From Acanthornis magna (taxonomy: Eukaryota; Chordata; Aves; Passeriformes; Acanthizidae), in assembly GCA_036785705.1 (NCBI GenBank), contig JAWUZG010000332.1, positions 4,092,001 to 4,156,000 of the forward strand: a stretch of DNA of 64,000 nt. Reading direction: 5' to 3'. The translations under genes were made by a program, and so were the position numbers. Positions 21,821 through 34,695 of this stretch are shown piece after piece. The notes under the pieces were generated by a model. It did no database searches and had not been told where the DNA came from. It saw only the letters and a program-made list of their open reading frames with translations. Positions within the stretch are counted from its first letter, which is position 1. Every line of letters starts with the position of its first letter.

Positions 21821-24335
21821 ATGGGCAAGGGTTGGTGTCCGGCGGTGGTGCGGGTGCTGGTGCTGCAGGCGGCCTGGGCGCTGGCGGGCGGGCAGGTGCG
21901 CTACTCGGTGCCGGAGGAAGCCAAGGCCGGCACGGTGGTGGGGCGTCTGGCGCAGGACCTGGGCCTGGAGGCGGGCGAGGCGGAGGCGCGGCGGCTGCGG
22001 CTGGTGGCGCAGGGCCGGCGGGCGAGCGTGGAGGTGAGCGGGGCGAGCGGCGCGCTGCTGGTGAGCTCGCGGCTCGACCGGGAGGAGCTGTGCGGCAAGA
22101 GCGCGCCGTGCGCGCTGCGGCTGGAGGTGCTGGTGGAGCGGCCGCTGCGCGTCTTCCACGTGGAGCTGGAGGTCACCGACATCAACGACAATGCCCCCAT
22201 CTTCCCCGCCGCCCGAAAAAAACCTCACCATCGCAGAACTGAACACCCTACCGGGATCTCGTTTCCCGCTGGAGGGCGCGTCGGATGCAGATATCGGAGC
22301 AAACGCTCAGCTCGCTTATACACTGAGCCCCAGCGAGCATTTCTCTCTGGATTTACAGAAATCGAATGAGCGAAATATTGAACCTGAACTTATTTTAACG
22401 AAATCTCTGGACCGCGAGACAATTCCCGTGCACCGGTTGCTGCTGACGGCGACTGACGGCGGCCGGCCGTCTCTAACGGGCACGATGGAGCTGGTGATCT
22501 CGGTGCTGGATGCGAACGACAACGCCCCCAAGTTCAACCAGTCGGTGTATAAAGTGCAGCTGCCAGAGAGCGCTGCTGTGGGGACACTGGTGACACGTGT
22601 GAACGCCACGGATCCGGACGAGGGAATAAATAGCGAAGTAACCTATACCATAACGAACTTCATTCCCCCGAGTGGAAGAGATGTGATTTCCATCAATCCA
22701 ATGACCGGGGAAATTCACCTCACGGGCGCCCTTGATTTCGAAGAAGTCAATGTATTTGATTTTCGTATTGAAGCGAGAGACCAAGGATGGCCCCCGCTGT
22801 CGGGGCACTGCAAGGTGGTGCTGGAGGTGCTGGATGTGAACGACAACGCGCCGGAGGTGTGGGTGACGTCGCTGTCGGTGCCGGTGCCGGAGGACGCGTC
22901 GGTGGGGACGGTGGTAGCGCTGCTGAGCGTGTCGGACCGGGACTCGGGAGCGAACGGTCGCGTGCGGTGCTGGGTGTGGCCGGCGTCGCCGTTCGGTCTG
23001 GAGGCGACATTCGCGGGCTCGTACTCGCTGGTGCTGCGCGAGGCGCTGGACCGGGAGCGCGTGTCGGAGTACGAGGTGGAGGTGCGTGCGGAGGACGGCG
23101 GAGCGCCGCCGCTGCGCGCCAGCCGCGGGGTGCGCGTGCCGGTGTCGGACGTGAACGACAACGCGCCGGCGTTCGCGCAGGCGGTGTACACGGTGCTGGC
23201 GCGGGAGAACAACGCGGCGGGCGCGGAGCTGGCGCGGCTGTGGGCGCGGGACCCGGACGAGGCGGGCAACGGGCGCGTGAGCTACTCGGTGTGGGAGGGC
23301 GGCGTGGCCGGGGCCGCGGGCTCGTCGTCGTCGGGAGGCGGCGTGGGCGGCGTGTGGCGTGCGGCGTCGAGCTACGTGTCGGTGGACGCGGAGAGCGGGC
23401 GTCTGTGGGCGCTGCAGCCCTTGGACTACGAGGAGCTGCAGGTGCTGCAGTTCGAGGTGCGTGCGGTGGACGCGGGGGAGCCGCCGCTGTGCGGCAACGC
23501 CACGGTGCAGCTCTTCGTGCTGGACGAGAACGACAACGCGCCGGCGCTGCTGCCGCCCGCGGGCTCGGGGCCGGAGGCGGGCGCCGTGGCGGCCGAGGCT
23601 CCGGCGGCGGTAGCGGCGGGGGTATCGGGGGCGGTGTCGGGCACGCTGTGGGCGTGGGCGGCGTGGGGGGCGCCGGCGGGGCAGGTGGTGGCGAAGATCC
23701 GCGCGGTGGACGCCGACTCGGGCTACAACGCGTGGCTGCGCTACGAGCTGTGGGAGCCGCGGGGCAAGGGCCCGTTCCGCGTGGGGCTCTACAGCGGCGA
23801 GGTGAGCACGGCGCGGGCGCTCGAGGAGGCGGACGGCCCTCGCCAGCGGCTGGTGATCGTGGTGCGCGACCACGGCGAGCCGGCGCGCTCGGCCACGGCC
23901 ACGCTCAGCGTGTCGCTGGTGGAGGCGGCCGAGGCGGCGCTGGCCGCGGGATCCTCGTCGTCGTCGTTGTTGTCGGGGCTGCGTCCGGCGTCGGTCGCGG
24001 AGAGCGGCTCAGGTGCGGCGAGTGCGGCGACGAACGTGTGGCTGGTGGTGGCCATCTGCGCCGTGTCGAGCCTGTTCCTGCTGGCCGTGGTGCTGTACGC
24101 GGCGTCGCGCTGGGCGCCGCGGGCGGCCGTGCTCTCGGGGCCCGGGCCCACGACGCTCGTGTGCGCCAGCGAAGTGGGCAGCTGGTCGTACTCGCAGCGC
24201 CACAGCCGGAGCCTGTGCGTGGCGGACGGCGCGGGAAAGAGCGACCTCATGGTTTTCAGCCCCAACTTCCCTCCGCCGCCTCCCGGTCCCGCGGCCAAGG
24301 ATATGCAGCAGGAGCCGTCCGCTCTCCTGGACACG
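21821..24335 (+). CDS. PCDHA: V4: PCDHA variable exon broken by a 1-base frameshift
   Basis: Normal start (MGKGWCPAVVRVL), signal peptide and EC1, then an A-run of seven (22216-22222) where V2, V3, V5, V7, V8 and V9 have six. The shift sends translation out of frame to a stop at 22369 (about 183 residues, inside EC2). The correct frame resumes immediately and is open from there to the donor GTCAGT at 24336: family I EC2-EC3, EC4-EC6, four TCG codons, membrane helix, alpha tail (with KDMQQEPS). The exon length of 2515 bases is one more than a multiple of three. Everything downstream is intact, so the change is very recent or an assembly/sequencing error. EC5 insert has the longer form GGGVGGVW, also seen in V8. 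Confidence 0.85.
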
Positions 24336-24538
24336 GTCAGTGGCCCTCCCTTGCTTACCTCTTCCTATTCTCCCGCTCTTCTGTCCCTTCTCACTCGCCC
24401 CCTGCTGGGATCCAGCCTCAGTTCCTGCGGCTTGAGTGCGGTGGGTGGTTAAGGAATTGAAAGGCATCTTTATACCTGCCGCCTTGTCCTTGTTTCAGGT
24501 CCCCGGTTCTTGCTGGTGGGCGGGGAGAGCTTTGCAGA

Positions 24539-24544
24539 AATAAA
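24539..24544 (+). terminator. Possible intronic poly(A) signal after V4
   Basis: AATAAA 203 bases past the V4 donor, in the same sequence context as the one after V3. Here the read-through frame has already stopped at 24452. Confidence 0.3.
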
Positions 24545-27141
24545 GGTGTAGAGGCACCCCTTTGACGTTCCGTTCCGGAGCTGAGATTTCCTGCTGTGAA
24601 TATGAATTGTTGTAACATAAAATTAAATCACTGCCCATTTCAATGAAAAATCGATGACAAGCAATGCTCTTGCTTACTGCTGTGCAGCGCTTCCCCCTGG
24701 GCTTCGTGAAGAAGTGCGAAACAAGTCGGCTGTGTTGCTATCAATCCCCCAGGCATCATGTACTGCCCTGTTGCCTTTGCTGACTGCTGACCGTGATCGT
24801 ATCACATGTGGTTTCTTCTCTATCCTCATCTTCTGTCATTTCCTCTACAAGTGTTGTGAGAACAGGTGACAATTTGGATTTCCAGTGTTATGTATTTTCA
24901 AACTGCTTGGTGTAGTTTTTCCATTTTGGTTGGTCCAACAGAGTCTTTGGGAATACTGGGAAGGTCTTCTGGAGCTTTTGTCGGCTTTTAGTTTGTTGAT
25001 TTGTGGTTTTTGTTGTTGATTTTGTTGGTTTTTTTTTTGGTTTTGCCCCAGTTTTTATTAACTCTCGTTGTGAACTTGCCTTCGTGACTGGACAGGAGGC
25101 TATATGTACACTGACCTGTATTGACAGTTTTTCAATTTCTCCTATACAGTAGATGTAATTTGCTACATTGTTGTGCTTGTCAGCATGTGGATTGCTCTGT
25201 CTCTCTGTGACACGACTGCCCATTTCCATGAGAGCTCTCCTGACCTGAGCTCTGTAGAGAGTATTACTCTCAAGTCTGTAGCATTTGCCCCTGGAATTTC
25301 TGACCTCAAGGTGCAGCTGCAGAGAGTCTGATACACACACTACTTGGGATGCCACCTATGTGGTGTCTACAGTGTTCCGATTGCTGGGAAGGGTGAGCAA
25401 AAGTGAAATTGAGCCTTGGGATGGGAATTTGTGACGTCACAGTTGTGAATATGGTCGTGGCAAAGTAGAGCCTGGAAAGGTTCTTTGAAAGGCGATCTTG
25501 TGCAATGGGGAGACTTGTCTGGAGGAACTGGAAAACTGTGGGCAGACCATCGTCCATGTCATAAGAAAAGGGGCATGGGAGATAGGAGATGATGCCTTTT
25601 TCTGGAGAATAAGCGTTCCAGATTGGGGAGTGGAGGAAAAGCAGGAGGCAGGATTGGCACAAAGTATTTCTGCCCAGGATCCTTTCCCAGGTACCAAGGG
25701 TCTGGGGTTGGAGGCCTTCAGGATCTTGAGATAATATGTGGTATTGAAATGGCTGTGAAGTCCTTTGAGGTTATGAGTATCTCCTATCAGAGACCATCCC
25801 TTGTGCTGCCCCTGGCCTGACGTGCATTTCATTGGATAAGCACAGGTAATTTCCAGACGGATGAACATTTCTGCTGCTGTTTTGGGAATGTTGTTGCGGG
25901 AGGGAAGTATTCTAACATGCTGTCTATGTGTATTCTAGGATGCTTATAAAAGCTTCCACAGCTGTTGCCATAGTGTATCTGTGCTTCTCTTCAGACACGA
26001 TTTTTAAGGGCAGTTGAGCATGTGGGTGTTATCTCGTTGGTTCTTCCCCTACTTATGCTCTTGCACAGTCAGTCTGGGTAGAGATGGTGTGTCCTGTTAT
26101 CACACACGGCTCATTCTGGAGTCTGGATGTACACACCAAACCTCCTCATCTACAGAGCAGCCCAGCTCTGGTTTTCTATTGTAGGAATTCTCGTACACAG
26201 GTCACATTTTGAATAGATTTGTGCTTCAGTTTTTACTGTGGTCTCTTGAAGGAGTAGATCTGTGAGGACTGGGATCAGAACTATTCAGGACTCTAATCAG
26301 AGAACCTTTAAGAACTCAGTTTGTATTTGAAATTGCTGAAAGCTCACAAAGCATCCTGGCATGTGGGAAAATCAAAGAGTCACAGAGTGCATTTGCAGCA
26401 CTCTATATAATATTCTTTGTGCCAGCCATTAGAGGAGCCAGCCACGATGATTTGAATACATCATTGGGGAGGAAATAGAGAATGTCTGCTTAGCTGAGGA
26501 GATCCCAGTTCCCAGGGTAACAGGTAGATGATTACAGTTGAATAAATCGGGAAGGGTCCCACCACACAGTGCTGCTCCCCTGGGATTCTCTCAGGACACC
26601 ATGAAGTTCTGTATATCTTAGGGCACTCTTGTTCTTTCTGGTATTACTGTTTGGGAAGACATCTGCCCTGTGTGCCTTTAATTACTTGGGTTTGGTGTGG
26701 TATGTTGTTACTCAAAGAGAAGCTTTTGAAATTTGGGTCATGCTGCTGAGCCTTCTCTGAACCTTTCCCTTGTTACCTTAGTCTTGCTAGATTGGTTTTA
26801 GTATTGAAGATGTTACCAAAACTTGCATTTCAATATAGCAGAATGGGACCTTTTGTTTTATTCTCTTCTCTATCCACTGCACGTGCTTTTGTTTTGCTGG
26901 TTTTGTTTGTTTTTTGGTTTATTCCCTGACTCTTATTGACAACGTGGCAGATATGTTGGCTATTTCCGATCAGTATGGGAGATGTCTATTCTGCTCTTCT
27001 GAGTGAAGTTTCACTTTGAGAGAATGTCTGTAATTTACAAGTCTGCTTCCTTCTTCCCTGTGACAGAAGTGCATAATGAGCACTGCACACTGTCCAGCTT
27101 TTGTGGAACATAAGTAATTTTTTTCTGTCCAGCTTCCCCAG

Positions 27142-27227
27142 AAACACAGATAATGTTAAGGGCAAATATTCTTTAAAAATAACTTCCCCAAAAATATTTC
27201 TTTTCTGAAGATGGGAGCAGTTAAGAG
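27142..27227 (+). other. Sense exon-like block in S4
   Basis: Acceptor-like CTGTCCAGCTTCCCCAG, 86 nt, then GAG|GTAAGC at 27228. The neighbouring deletion begins just after GTAAG, so the donor core survives although the downstream sequence was replaced. Confidence 0.35.
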
Positions 27228-27954
27228 GTAAGCAAGCAGGGATGGAGGAGGGACCAAAATCCATTTCACTAAATAGATGTGTAGGAGGTCAAGAGGGTGT
27301 TCTTAGTGACAATGCTGTGGTGTTACCTTCATGGCTTTTGTTTGACCGTGTGTCAAATGGATCATTCTAATGTGAGTGAGAGGCTTTCCGTGGGGCCTAA
27401 TGCTCTTATATATCAAGGTTCTTGGTGTGCTGTCTAGGCAGTGAGTGCCTGCCTGAAAGGAAGACAGGAACTTTGAACATGCAGATGGAAAATGAGTCAG
27501 GAAGGATCGATGTACATGAAGAGTCCTCAGGAGCTGTGTTTGCCCAGTTATTTTTCAGCATTCTTGTAGGATTGTTGTGCTGAAATGTCGTCTTGAGTTC
27601 CTAAAGGAGAAACTCTGCTGTGTTTGCACTCTCTCAAGTCAGTTTACACAGATGTCTCAATAGCTCTGGCTTCAGCTGATGTGTCAGGGAGTGGTGGAAC
27701 CTGTTCTGATGCAGTAGAACTGTTCTTTGCCATCTAACTGCCTTGCTGTGTTATTGCTGGGTCCTTGAGAAGACTGGAGGTTGAAGAGTGTGACCTTTTT
27801 CCTGAAGGGAGGGGAAGTTATCAGTGCATGGATGGCAAGTAAGTTTTTCCCTATCCACATGGATAGGAGGTGTAGGGAAGAGAAATGAGACTGTAGCCCA
27901 AGGGCATGTCCATGGTTTATGGCAAGGATGCTGTAAGTATTTTTAGAATGTTTG

Positions 27955-28910
27955 TTAAAGGAAAGAATACACAGAAGATGTAAGTATTAAAGTAGAAAAG
28001 AAGGGGAGGCAATGACAAGAAAGAAGGAGAGGAAGGGAGAAGAGAAAGGAAGAAGGACATAGAAATGATTAAAGAAAGAGGGATGTGAAGGAAGAAGAAG
28101 AATGTTCAAAGAAGAAGAATGATATATATTCCCAAAGAACACGTCCAATCCTCATTGCGAGGATTTGGAAAATATTTTAGTTAAGGAAAGAAAAGATCAC
28201 AAGAGACAAGGTGGAAACGGAAGATGAGAGAGGAAAAGACCTAGGACAGGGAGAAGCAGGAAGGAAAAGACATAGAGAAAGAACGAGGACAAAGAAGAGA
28301 AACAAGGGAAAATGGAAGGGAAAAGAAGAAACACCAGGAGGAAATAATAATAAAAAAGAAACATAAGGAGCTTATGGAAATAAAAATAAATCCAGAACAA
28401 AAGTATGAAATGAGGAACAGAATGGAAAGATAAAACAGACGATAAAAGAGCTGACCAGCACGCAAGGGCCTTACCTGTAGACGTTGAGCAGAGTTGGTCC
28501 CTAAGAGTCTTGGTTAGAGGACCTCACTCCGGCAGTAATACCGCGTAATTCGCGCTGATGACTCCGAATTTGAGGGTTTCCACCGCAGCGCCGGAGAAAA
28601 CTGGCGGCCTTCAAGCTTGGCTAAAGAATAGAGGACGGTGTAAAGAGATGGGAGAGGAACGTGAAGAATGGGGAGCGGCAAAGACAAAACAGTAGATAGA
28701 GAAGGAAGAAAGAGAAAAAACTACACAAGAAAGAAATGAGAAATCTAAAATGCTTAAAATTAGAAAATGAAAAAAGCAAGGAAAAAAAAACAAGCTAGCG
28801 AAGAAAGAGGAGGAAGAAATGAAGAATGATTTGCAAAAAACCAGGAGGAGATAAGTAAGAAAACTAATGAAAATAAAGAGGAGCATGGTAGGAAGAAACG
28901 TCAGAGGAGA
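27955..28910 (+). repeat. Purine-rich zone upstream of V5
   Basis: Tracts at about 27955-28455 and 28621-28890, near-copies of those before V4 but without the inverted 102-bp insertion. Confidence 0.75.
28475..28620 (-). other. Antisense exon-like element, unit 5
   Basis: Minus strand acceptor CTATTCTTTAG, 146 nt, donor CTACAG|GTAAGG; the same TGA as in unit 4 interrupts the unit 2 frame. Confidence 0.4.
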
Positions 28911-29158
28911 TGGCCATGAAGGGGCTGAGGCGCGGGCTCTGTCGCGTAGCCTGTGAGGCGGCCGAGCAGCGCACGGTGTCGCTGCAGGCTCAGCAACGGC
29001 GTCTCAGCGGCTCCGCCCCGGTGCGGCGGAGAGCCCGGCTGTGAGCGCGGGGGGGCGGCGCGGGCCGGGCAGCACAGCCGGTGAGTCCGGGCGGTGGCGG
29101 AGAGCCGTGCGGAACCCGGGCGGGGCCAGAGACCACAGCAACATCGGCGGCAGCAGCT
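28911..29158 (+). promoter_or_regulatory. V5 promoter and 5' leader
   Basis: CSE-like core GCACGGTGTCGCTGCAGG at about 28971-28988, then GC box and G-run. The leader has CCGGTGAGTCC at about 29079-29089. Confidence 0.6.
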
Positions 29159-31666
29159 ATGGGCGATCGTTGGTGTCCGGTGGTGGTGCGGGTGCTGGTG
29201 CTGCAGGCGGCCTGGGCGCTGGCGGGCGGGCAGGTGCGCTACTCGGTGCCGGAGGAAGCCAAGGCCGGCACGGTGGTGGGGCGTCTGGCGCAGGACCTGG
29301 GCCTGGAGGCGGGCGAGGCGGAGGCGCGGCGGCTGCGGCTGGTGGCGCAGGGCCGGCGGGCGAGCGTGGAGGTGAGCGGGGCGAGCGGCGCGCTGCTGGT
29401 GAGCTCGCGGCTCGACCGGGAGGAGCTGTGCGGCAAGAGCGCGCCGTGCGCGCTGCGGCTGGAGGTGCTGGTGGAGCGGCCGCTGCGCGTCTTCCACGTG
29501 GAGCTGGAGGTCACCGACATCAACGACAATGCCCCCATCTTCCCCGCCGCCCGAAAAAACCTGAGTTTACCGGAGAACTCCCCTCCGGGTTCCCGTTTCC
29601 CGCTGGAGGGCGCATCGGATGCGGATATTGGAGCGAACGCTCAGCTCTCCTATATACTCAGCGCCAGCGAGCATTTCAGAATTGCAGAAGGAAACAGTAA
29701 CTCTCGTAGTAAGTCCCTGTTTCTGGTACTCACAAAACCGCTGGACCGCGAGACGATTCCTGTGCACCGTTTGGTGCTGACGGCGACTGACGGCGGCCGG
29801 CCGTCTCTGACGGGCACGGTGGAACTGCTGATCGTGGTGCTAGACGTGAATGACAACGCACCCCAGTTCAACCAGTCCGTGTATAATGTAGTTTTGCCAG
29901 AGGACGCATTAGAGGGGACGCTCGTGGTGCGAGTGAATGCCTCAGATCTAGACTTGGGAATATATGGAGAAGTGGTTTATGAAATCGATACTGTTGTTCC
30001 ACCCTCTGCCTCAGATATTTTCAGCATAAATGCAAGGAGTGGTGAGATCAGACTGACGGGAGCCCTGGACTTTGAGACATTTACTTTATACGACCTACAT
30101 GTAAAGGCAAAGGACAAAGGCACGCCGCCGCTGTCGGGACACTGCAACGTAGAACTGGAGGTGCTGGATGTGAACGACAACGCGCCGGAGGTGTGGGTGA
30201 CATCGCTGTCGGTGCCGGTGCCGGAGGACGCGTCGGTGGGGACGGTGGTAGCGCTGCTGAGCGTGTCGGACCGGGACTCGGGGGCGAACGGTCGCGTGCG
30301 GTGCTGGGTGTGGCCGGCGTCGCCGTTCGGTCTGGAGGCGACATTCGCGGGCTCGTACTCGCTGGTGCTGCGCGAGGCGCTGGACCGGGAGCGCGTGTCG
30401 GAGTACGAGGTGGAGGTGCGTGCGGAGGACGGCGGAGCGCCGCCGCTGCGCGCCAGCCGCGGGGTGCGCGTGCCGGTGTCGGACGTGAACGACAACGCGC
30501 CGGCGTTCGCGCAGGCGGTGTACACGGTGCTGGCGCGGGAGAACAACGCGGCGGGCGCGGAGCTGGCGCGGCTGTGGGCGCGGGACCCGGACGAGGCGGG
30601 CAACGGGCGCGTGAGCTACTCGGTGTGGGAGGGCGGCGTGGCCGGGGCCGCGGGCTCCTTGTCGTCGTCGTCGGGAGGCGGCGTGTGGCGTTCGGCGTCG
30701 AGCTACGTGTCGGTGGACGCGGAGAGCGGGCGTCTGTGGGCGCTGCAGCCCTTGGACTACGAGGAGCTGCAGGTGCTGCAGTTCGAGGTGCGAGCGGTGG
30801 ACGCGGGGGAGCCGCCGCTGTGCGGCAACGCCACGGTGCAGCTCTTCGTGCTGGACGAGAACGACAACGCGCCGGCGCTGCTGCCGCCCGCGGGCTCGGG
30901 GCCGGAGGCGGGCGCCGTGGCGGCCGAGGCTGCGGCGGCGGTAGCGGCGGGGGTATCGGGGGCGGTGTCGGGCACGCTGTGGGCGTGGGCGGCGTGGGGG
31001 GCGCCGGCGGGGCAGGTGGTGGCGAAGATCCGCGCGGTGGACGCCGACTCGGGCTACAACGCGTGGCTGCGCTACGAGCTGTGGGAGCCGCGGGGCAAGG
31101 GCCCGTTCCGCGTGGGGCTCTACAGCGGCGAGGTGAGCACGGCGCGGGCGCTCGAGGAGGCGGACGGCCCTCGCCAGCGGCTGGTGATCGTGGTGCGCGA
31201 CCACGGCGAGCCGGCGCGCTCGGCCACGGCCACGCTCAGCGTGTCGCTGGTGGAGGCGGCCGAGGCGGCGCTGGCCGCGGGATCCTCGTCGTCGTCGTTG
31301 TTGTCGGGGCTGCGTCCGGCGTCGGTCGCGGAGAGCGGCTCAGGTGCGGCGAGTGCGGCGACGAACGTGTGGCTGGTGGTGGCCATCTGCGCCGTGTCGA
31401 GCCTGTTCCTGCTGGCCGTGGTGCTGTACGCGGCGTCGCGCTGGGCGCCGCGGGCGGCCGTGCTCTCGGGGCCCGGGCCCACGACGCTCGTGTGCGCCAG
31501 CGAAGTGGGCAGCTGGTCGTACTCGCAGCGCCACAGCCGGAGCCTGTGCGTGGCGGACGGTGCAGGCAAGAGCGACCTCATGGTTTTCAGCCCCAACTTC
31601 CCTCCGCCTCCGCCCGGCCCCGCGGCCAAGGACACGCAGCCGGAGCCGTCGTCTCTCCTGGACACG
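29159..31666 (+). CDS. PCDHA: V5: PCDHA variable exon, 836 codons
   Basis: Intact. Signal peptide and EC1 as in the other copies; EC1-EC2 linker LSLPENSPPGSR, shared with V8. EC2-EC3 is of family II (NSNSRSKSLFLVLTK, NVVLPEDALEGT, LGIYGEVVYEID), shared with V7 and clearly different from V3/V4. EC4 onward is the common block, with EAAAAVAAG, four TCG codons and ASVAESG. Donor GTCAGT at 31667; read-through stop at 31798. Upstream flank is class A and downstream flank class B, which suggests the exon is a recombinant joined in EC1. Confidence 0.95.
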
Positions 31667-34600
31667 GTCAGTGGCACTCCCTTGCCTGTCTATTCTTTTT
31701 CTGTCGCTCCCTCTTTTTCCCTTCTCACCCGCCTCGTGGGATGTCCGTACTTCGTACCTGCCTTAGTCCCCAGAGCCGTCAGGTCGGTGGTTGCTTGACG
31801 GGTGCTTTATGTTGTCAGTGCGTTATTTGCATCTGTCGTATGTGGGAAATATATGTGTTATGGCTCCTCGGAGCAGTTATGGTCCGCGGGTGAGGTTTGC
31901 CTGTTTCGGTGTGTCGTTTTCCCTTTGAATGAAATAATTGGCGATTACGCTGATAGATGTCCGGAGGTGTCAGTTTTGCAGACCCTGCTCTTGCTTTCTG
32001 GTGTGTAGCATTTCCACCCGAGCTTGTTGAAGGGGTGCAAGGACACGGAGGCTGCTGTGGTTACAGTTCCCCAGGCACTATATACCACTTTATTTCCCTT
32101 TCGGTCTGCCTAATTTGTTGGTGTTAGTCTGGATTATTTTCGAAATCTGTCTCCTTTCTTTTTCTTCTGCAAGGGATTTGATGCAAGATGACAATTGGGA
32201 CTTCAGGGAAAACGTTCGCATTTTGGTTTCTTCATCGGAGTCCTTAAGAAAGTAGGAAAGGCATTAGGGACTTTGCTGTGTTCCTTTTTCGAGGTATCTT
32301 CTTGCTTTGCTTAGTAGTATAAGGTTTTGAGCAGAGGAGTGCGCTCTGACATGTTATAAAGGGGAAATTTCTTTTTCTGCTGTCCATGTTCCCCCGGTTA
32401 TGTATTTGTGTTCCTGGCCTGAGAAGTAGCTTGAAAAACACTGGCTTGTTTGCTGTCCTTGCAAAATTTCCACGAGGTGCCACATCATTTCGAAAGCCTA
32501 CTACAGGATCTGGACAGATCAGAAAGTCCGAATCCAACTGTATGAGATTAAACAAGGGTGAGTGTCCCCTCATGCCCTTGAGTCCCAACAGACCCATGCA
32601 AGTTCCCCTAGTTTGAGCTTGCACGGGTGGACACATTAATGATGGAGTGTAGTCTTGTTATCACGGTGTTGGGATATGTGTACTTGCATGTCAAACCCTG
32701 CACGGCAGCACAGTGCTGATGTTCTGTGGTAGAAATTCTCCCACCCACTTGATATCATTGTTGCTCTGGTGTATAAGCATTTGGTGTAATTCTCTTGAAT
32801 AATAAAATCCGTGTGGACAGGGATCGGGGCTCACAGCTCTAATCACAGATTCTCAAAGAACTCTAATGTACGGCTCGGTTGTATTTCCATATGAGATTGT
32901 TTACAAGGTAAAAACATTCAGGGTGGAGTTCACAGAGCTAGGACGTCTGTTTACTAATCAGTGGGTGGCTGTGCACTCCTCCTTATGCTCCTGGTGCTGA
33001 TCATGAGGGAAGATGAGGATGTACAAAGGCCTAGGTCATGCTCAGAGTGGGGTTTACAGCTGGAGCATCGTTTTAAGTTGGAGCGATGTGTGAGTATTCT
33101 GGCAGTGATTCTGAAATTGGCACTGAGTAGGATCTGGGCATGCATTGCAGGGAGAGTGACCATGAGTAGAGGACAGTCTGGACTCACGGGAATGGAGATC
33201 CTGGGTAGAATATGGTCTGCGTCATTGGGGAAAAAGTCAATAATGTTTCCTTAGATGTGGAGATGCCATGTCCCACGGCACGACATAGAGGATTTCTGTA
33301 GAAAACCTTTGGAAGAGTCCCAGGACATAATGCTACTTGCCTGGGATCCTTTCCGGACCTCCAGAAGTTCTGCATATCTTATGGTGCTATTGTTCTTCAT
33401 GGTATTGCTGCTTGGAACATACTTGCCATGCTTGCCTTAAATTACTTGCTTTTGATTTGGAATGTTGTTGCACAAGGAGAAGCTTTTTAAAATGTGCATG
33501 ATGCTACTGAACAATTTCTGAACCTCTCTTTGGTTACCTCTGTGCTTGGAGGGAAAGAAGGGGAAGAGTGGGATCCTTTGGTGGTTTTTCTCTCCTTTCA
33601 CCAAATTTACTCATCCTTGTGTTTTGTTTTATTTCTCTCATATATGCATGGTGTTGGCAGAAGTGGATAAGATTCAGACTGCTGAATTTTGACATCTGTC
33701 AGGTGTTTGGGCCAATTCCCACCAGCGTGGGGGATATCTATTCTGCTCCTCTGAGCTATGTTTCACTTTGAGAGAATGTCCTTAACTTTCAAGTCTCCTT
33801 CCTGCTTCTCCTGTGATAAAGTGCATAAGGAGCACTGCACACTGTCCAATTTCTGCAGAACACGAGTCATTTTCTTCTGTCCAGCTGGCACAGAAACACT
33901 GATAATGTAAATAAAAGTATAATTTAAAATCCATTCTCCTGTACTCAAAATATTTAATTTTCCAAAGAAAAAAATCAGAGATGCAACAGGTAAGTCACTG
34001 ACACCTAAAGTGGATGAATCTGAGGGATAGATGTATTTTTACTGCTTTTCAGTTGTGGCATCTTTATGTTGGATTGACTGAATGTTGACTCAACTGGATG
34101 AACACAGCACCACTGTCTGCACTTGCTCTTTTCCTGCTGCTTCCAGGCACAGCCTAAGTGTGTGGCAGCCAGCAGGGATGGAGGAGGCACCACAATCCAT
34201 TTTGTGTAGTGGCTGTGCTGGGAGTCAAGGAGATGTTCTTAGTGAAAATGTCGTGGTGTTACTTTCATGGTTTCAGTCAGGCTGCGTGTCAGGTTGCTCA
34301 TGCTGATGAAGCAGAAGCATTTGGCGGGGAGTCATTCCTCTGGATACCGAGGTTCTAGGTGTGTTATTGTGACAATGCATGCCTGCCTGAAAGGGAAAGC
34401 AAGAGCTTGAGATTCATTGTGCAAGTGAAAGATGAGGCAGAAGAATAACTCTTCACTGAGATACAGGAAGAGTACTTGGAAGCTGTGGTTGCCTTTTCAG
34501 TATTCTTGTAGGATTTGGCATTTGGCTCTTGTGAGTTTGAGTATGCACTCCTTGGAGCCTGCTGTCCAAGTAACCACAGATGAGCAAGAGTCTTGAGGCT

Positions 34601-34670
34601 TGAGTGTGGTAGATTCTGTTCACGTGTAGGAGAGCTCTTCTCTGCCATATGATGCTATCATTTTTCACAG
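31667..34670. other. Spacer S5 (between V5 and V6), class B
   Basis: Shortest spacer; class B at its left end (resembles the sequence after V2 and V7). No gene recognised. The small ORFs are not shared in frame with other spacers. Confidence 0.65.
33894..33989 (+). other. Sense exon-like block in S5
   Basis: Acceptor-like TTTTCTTCTGTCCAGCTGG..CACAG, 96 nt, then CAACAG|GTAAGT at 33990. Confidence 0.33.
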
Positions 34671-34695
34671 AAAGGAGGTAAAGGAGAAAAGGGAT

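Larger units (their letters stand above)
24336..27954. other. Spacer S4 (between V4 and V5), class A
   Basis: Close copy of S3, but about 172 bases corresponding to 19609-19780 are missing, joining GTAAG to CAAGCAGGG at 27232/27233. Around 25900-26160 it matches S1 more closely than S3, so the spacer is itself a mosaic. No gene recognised. Confidence 0.75.
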
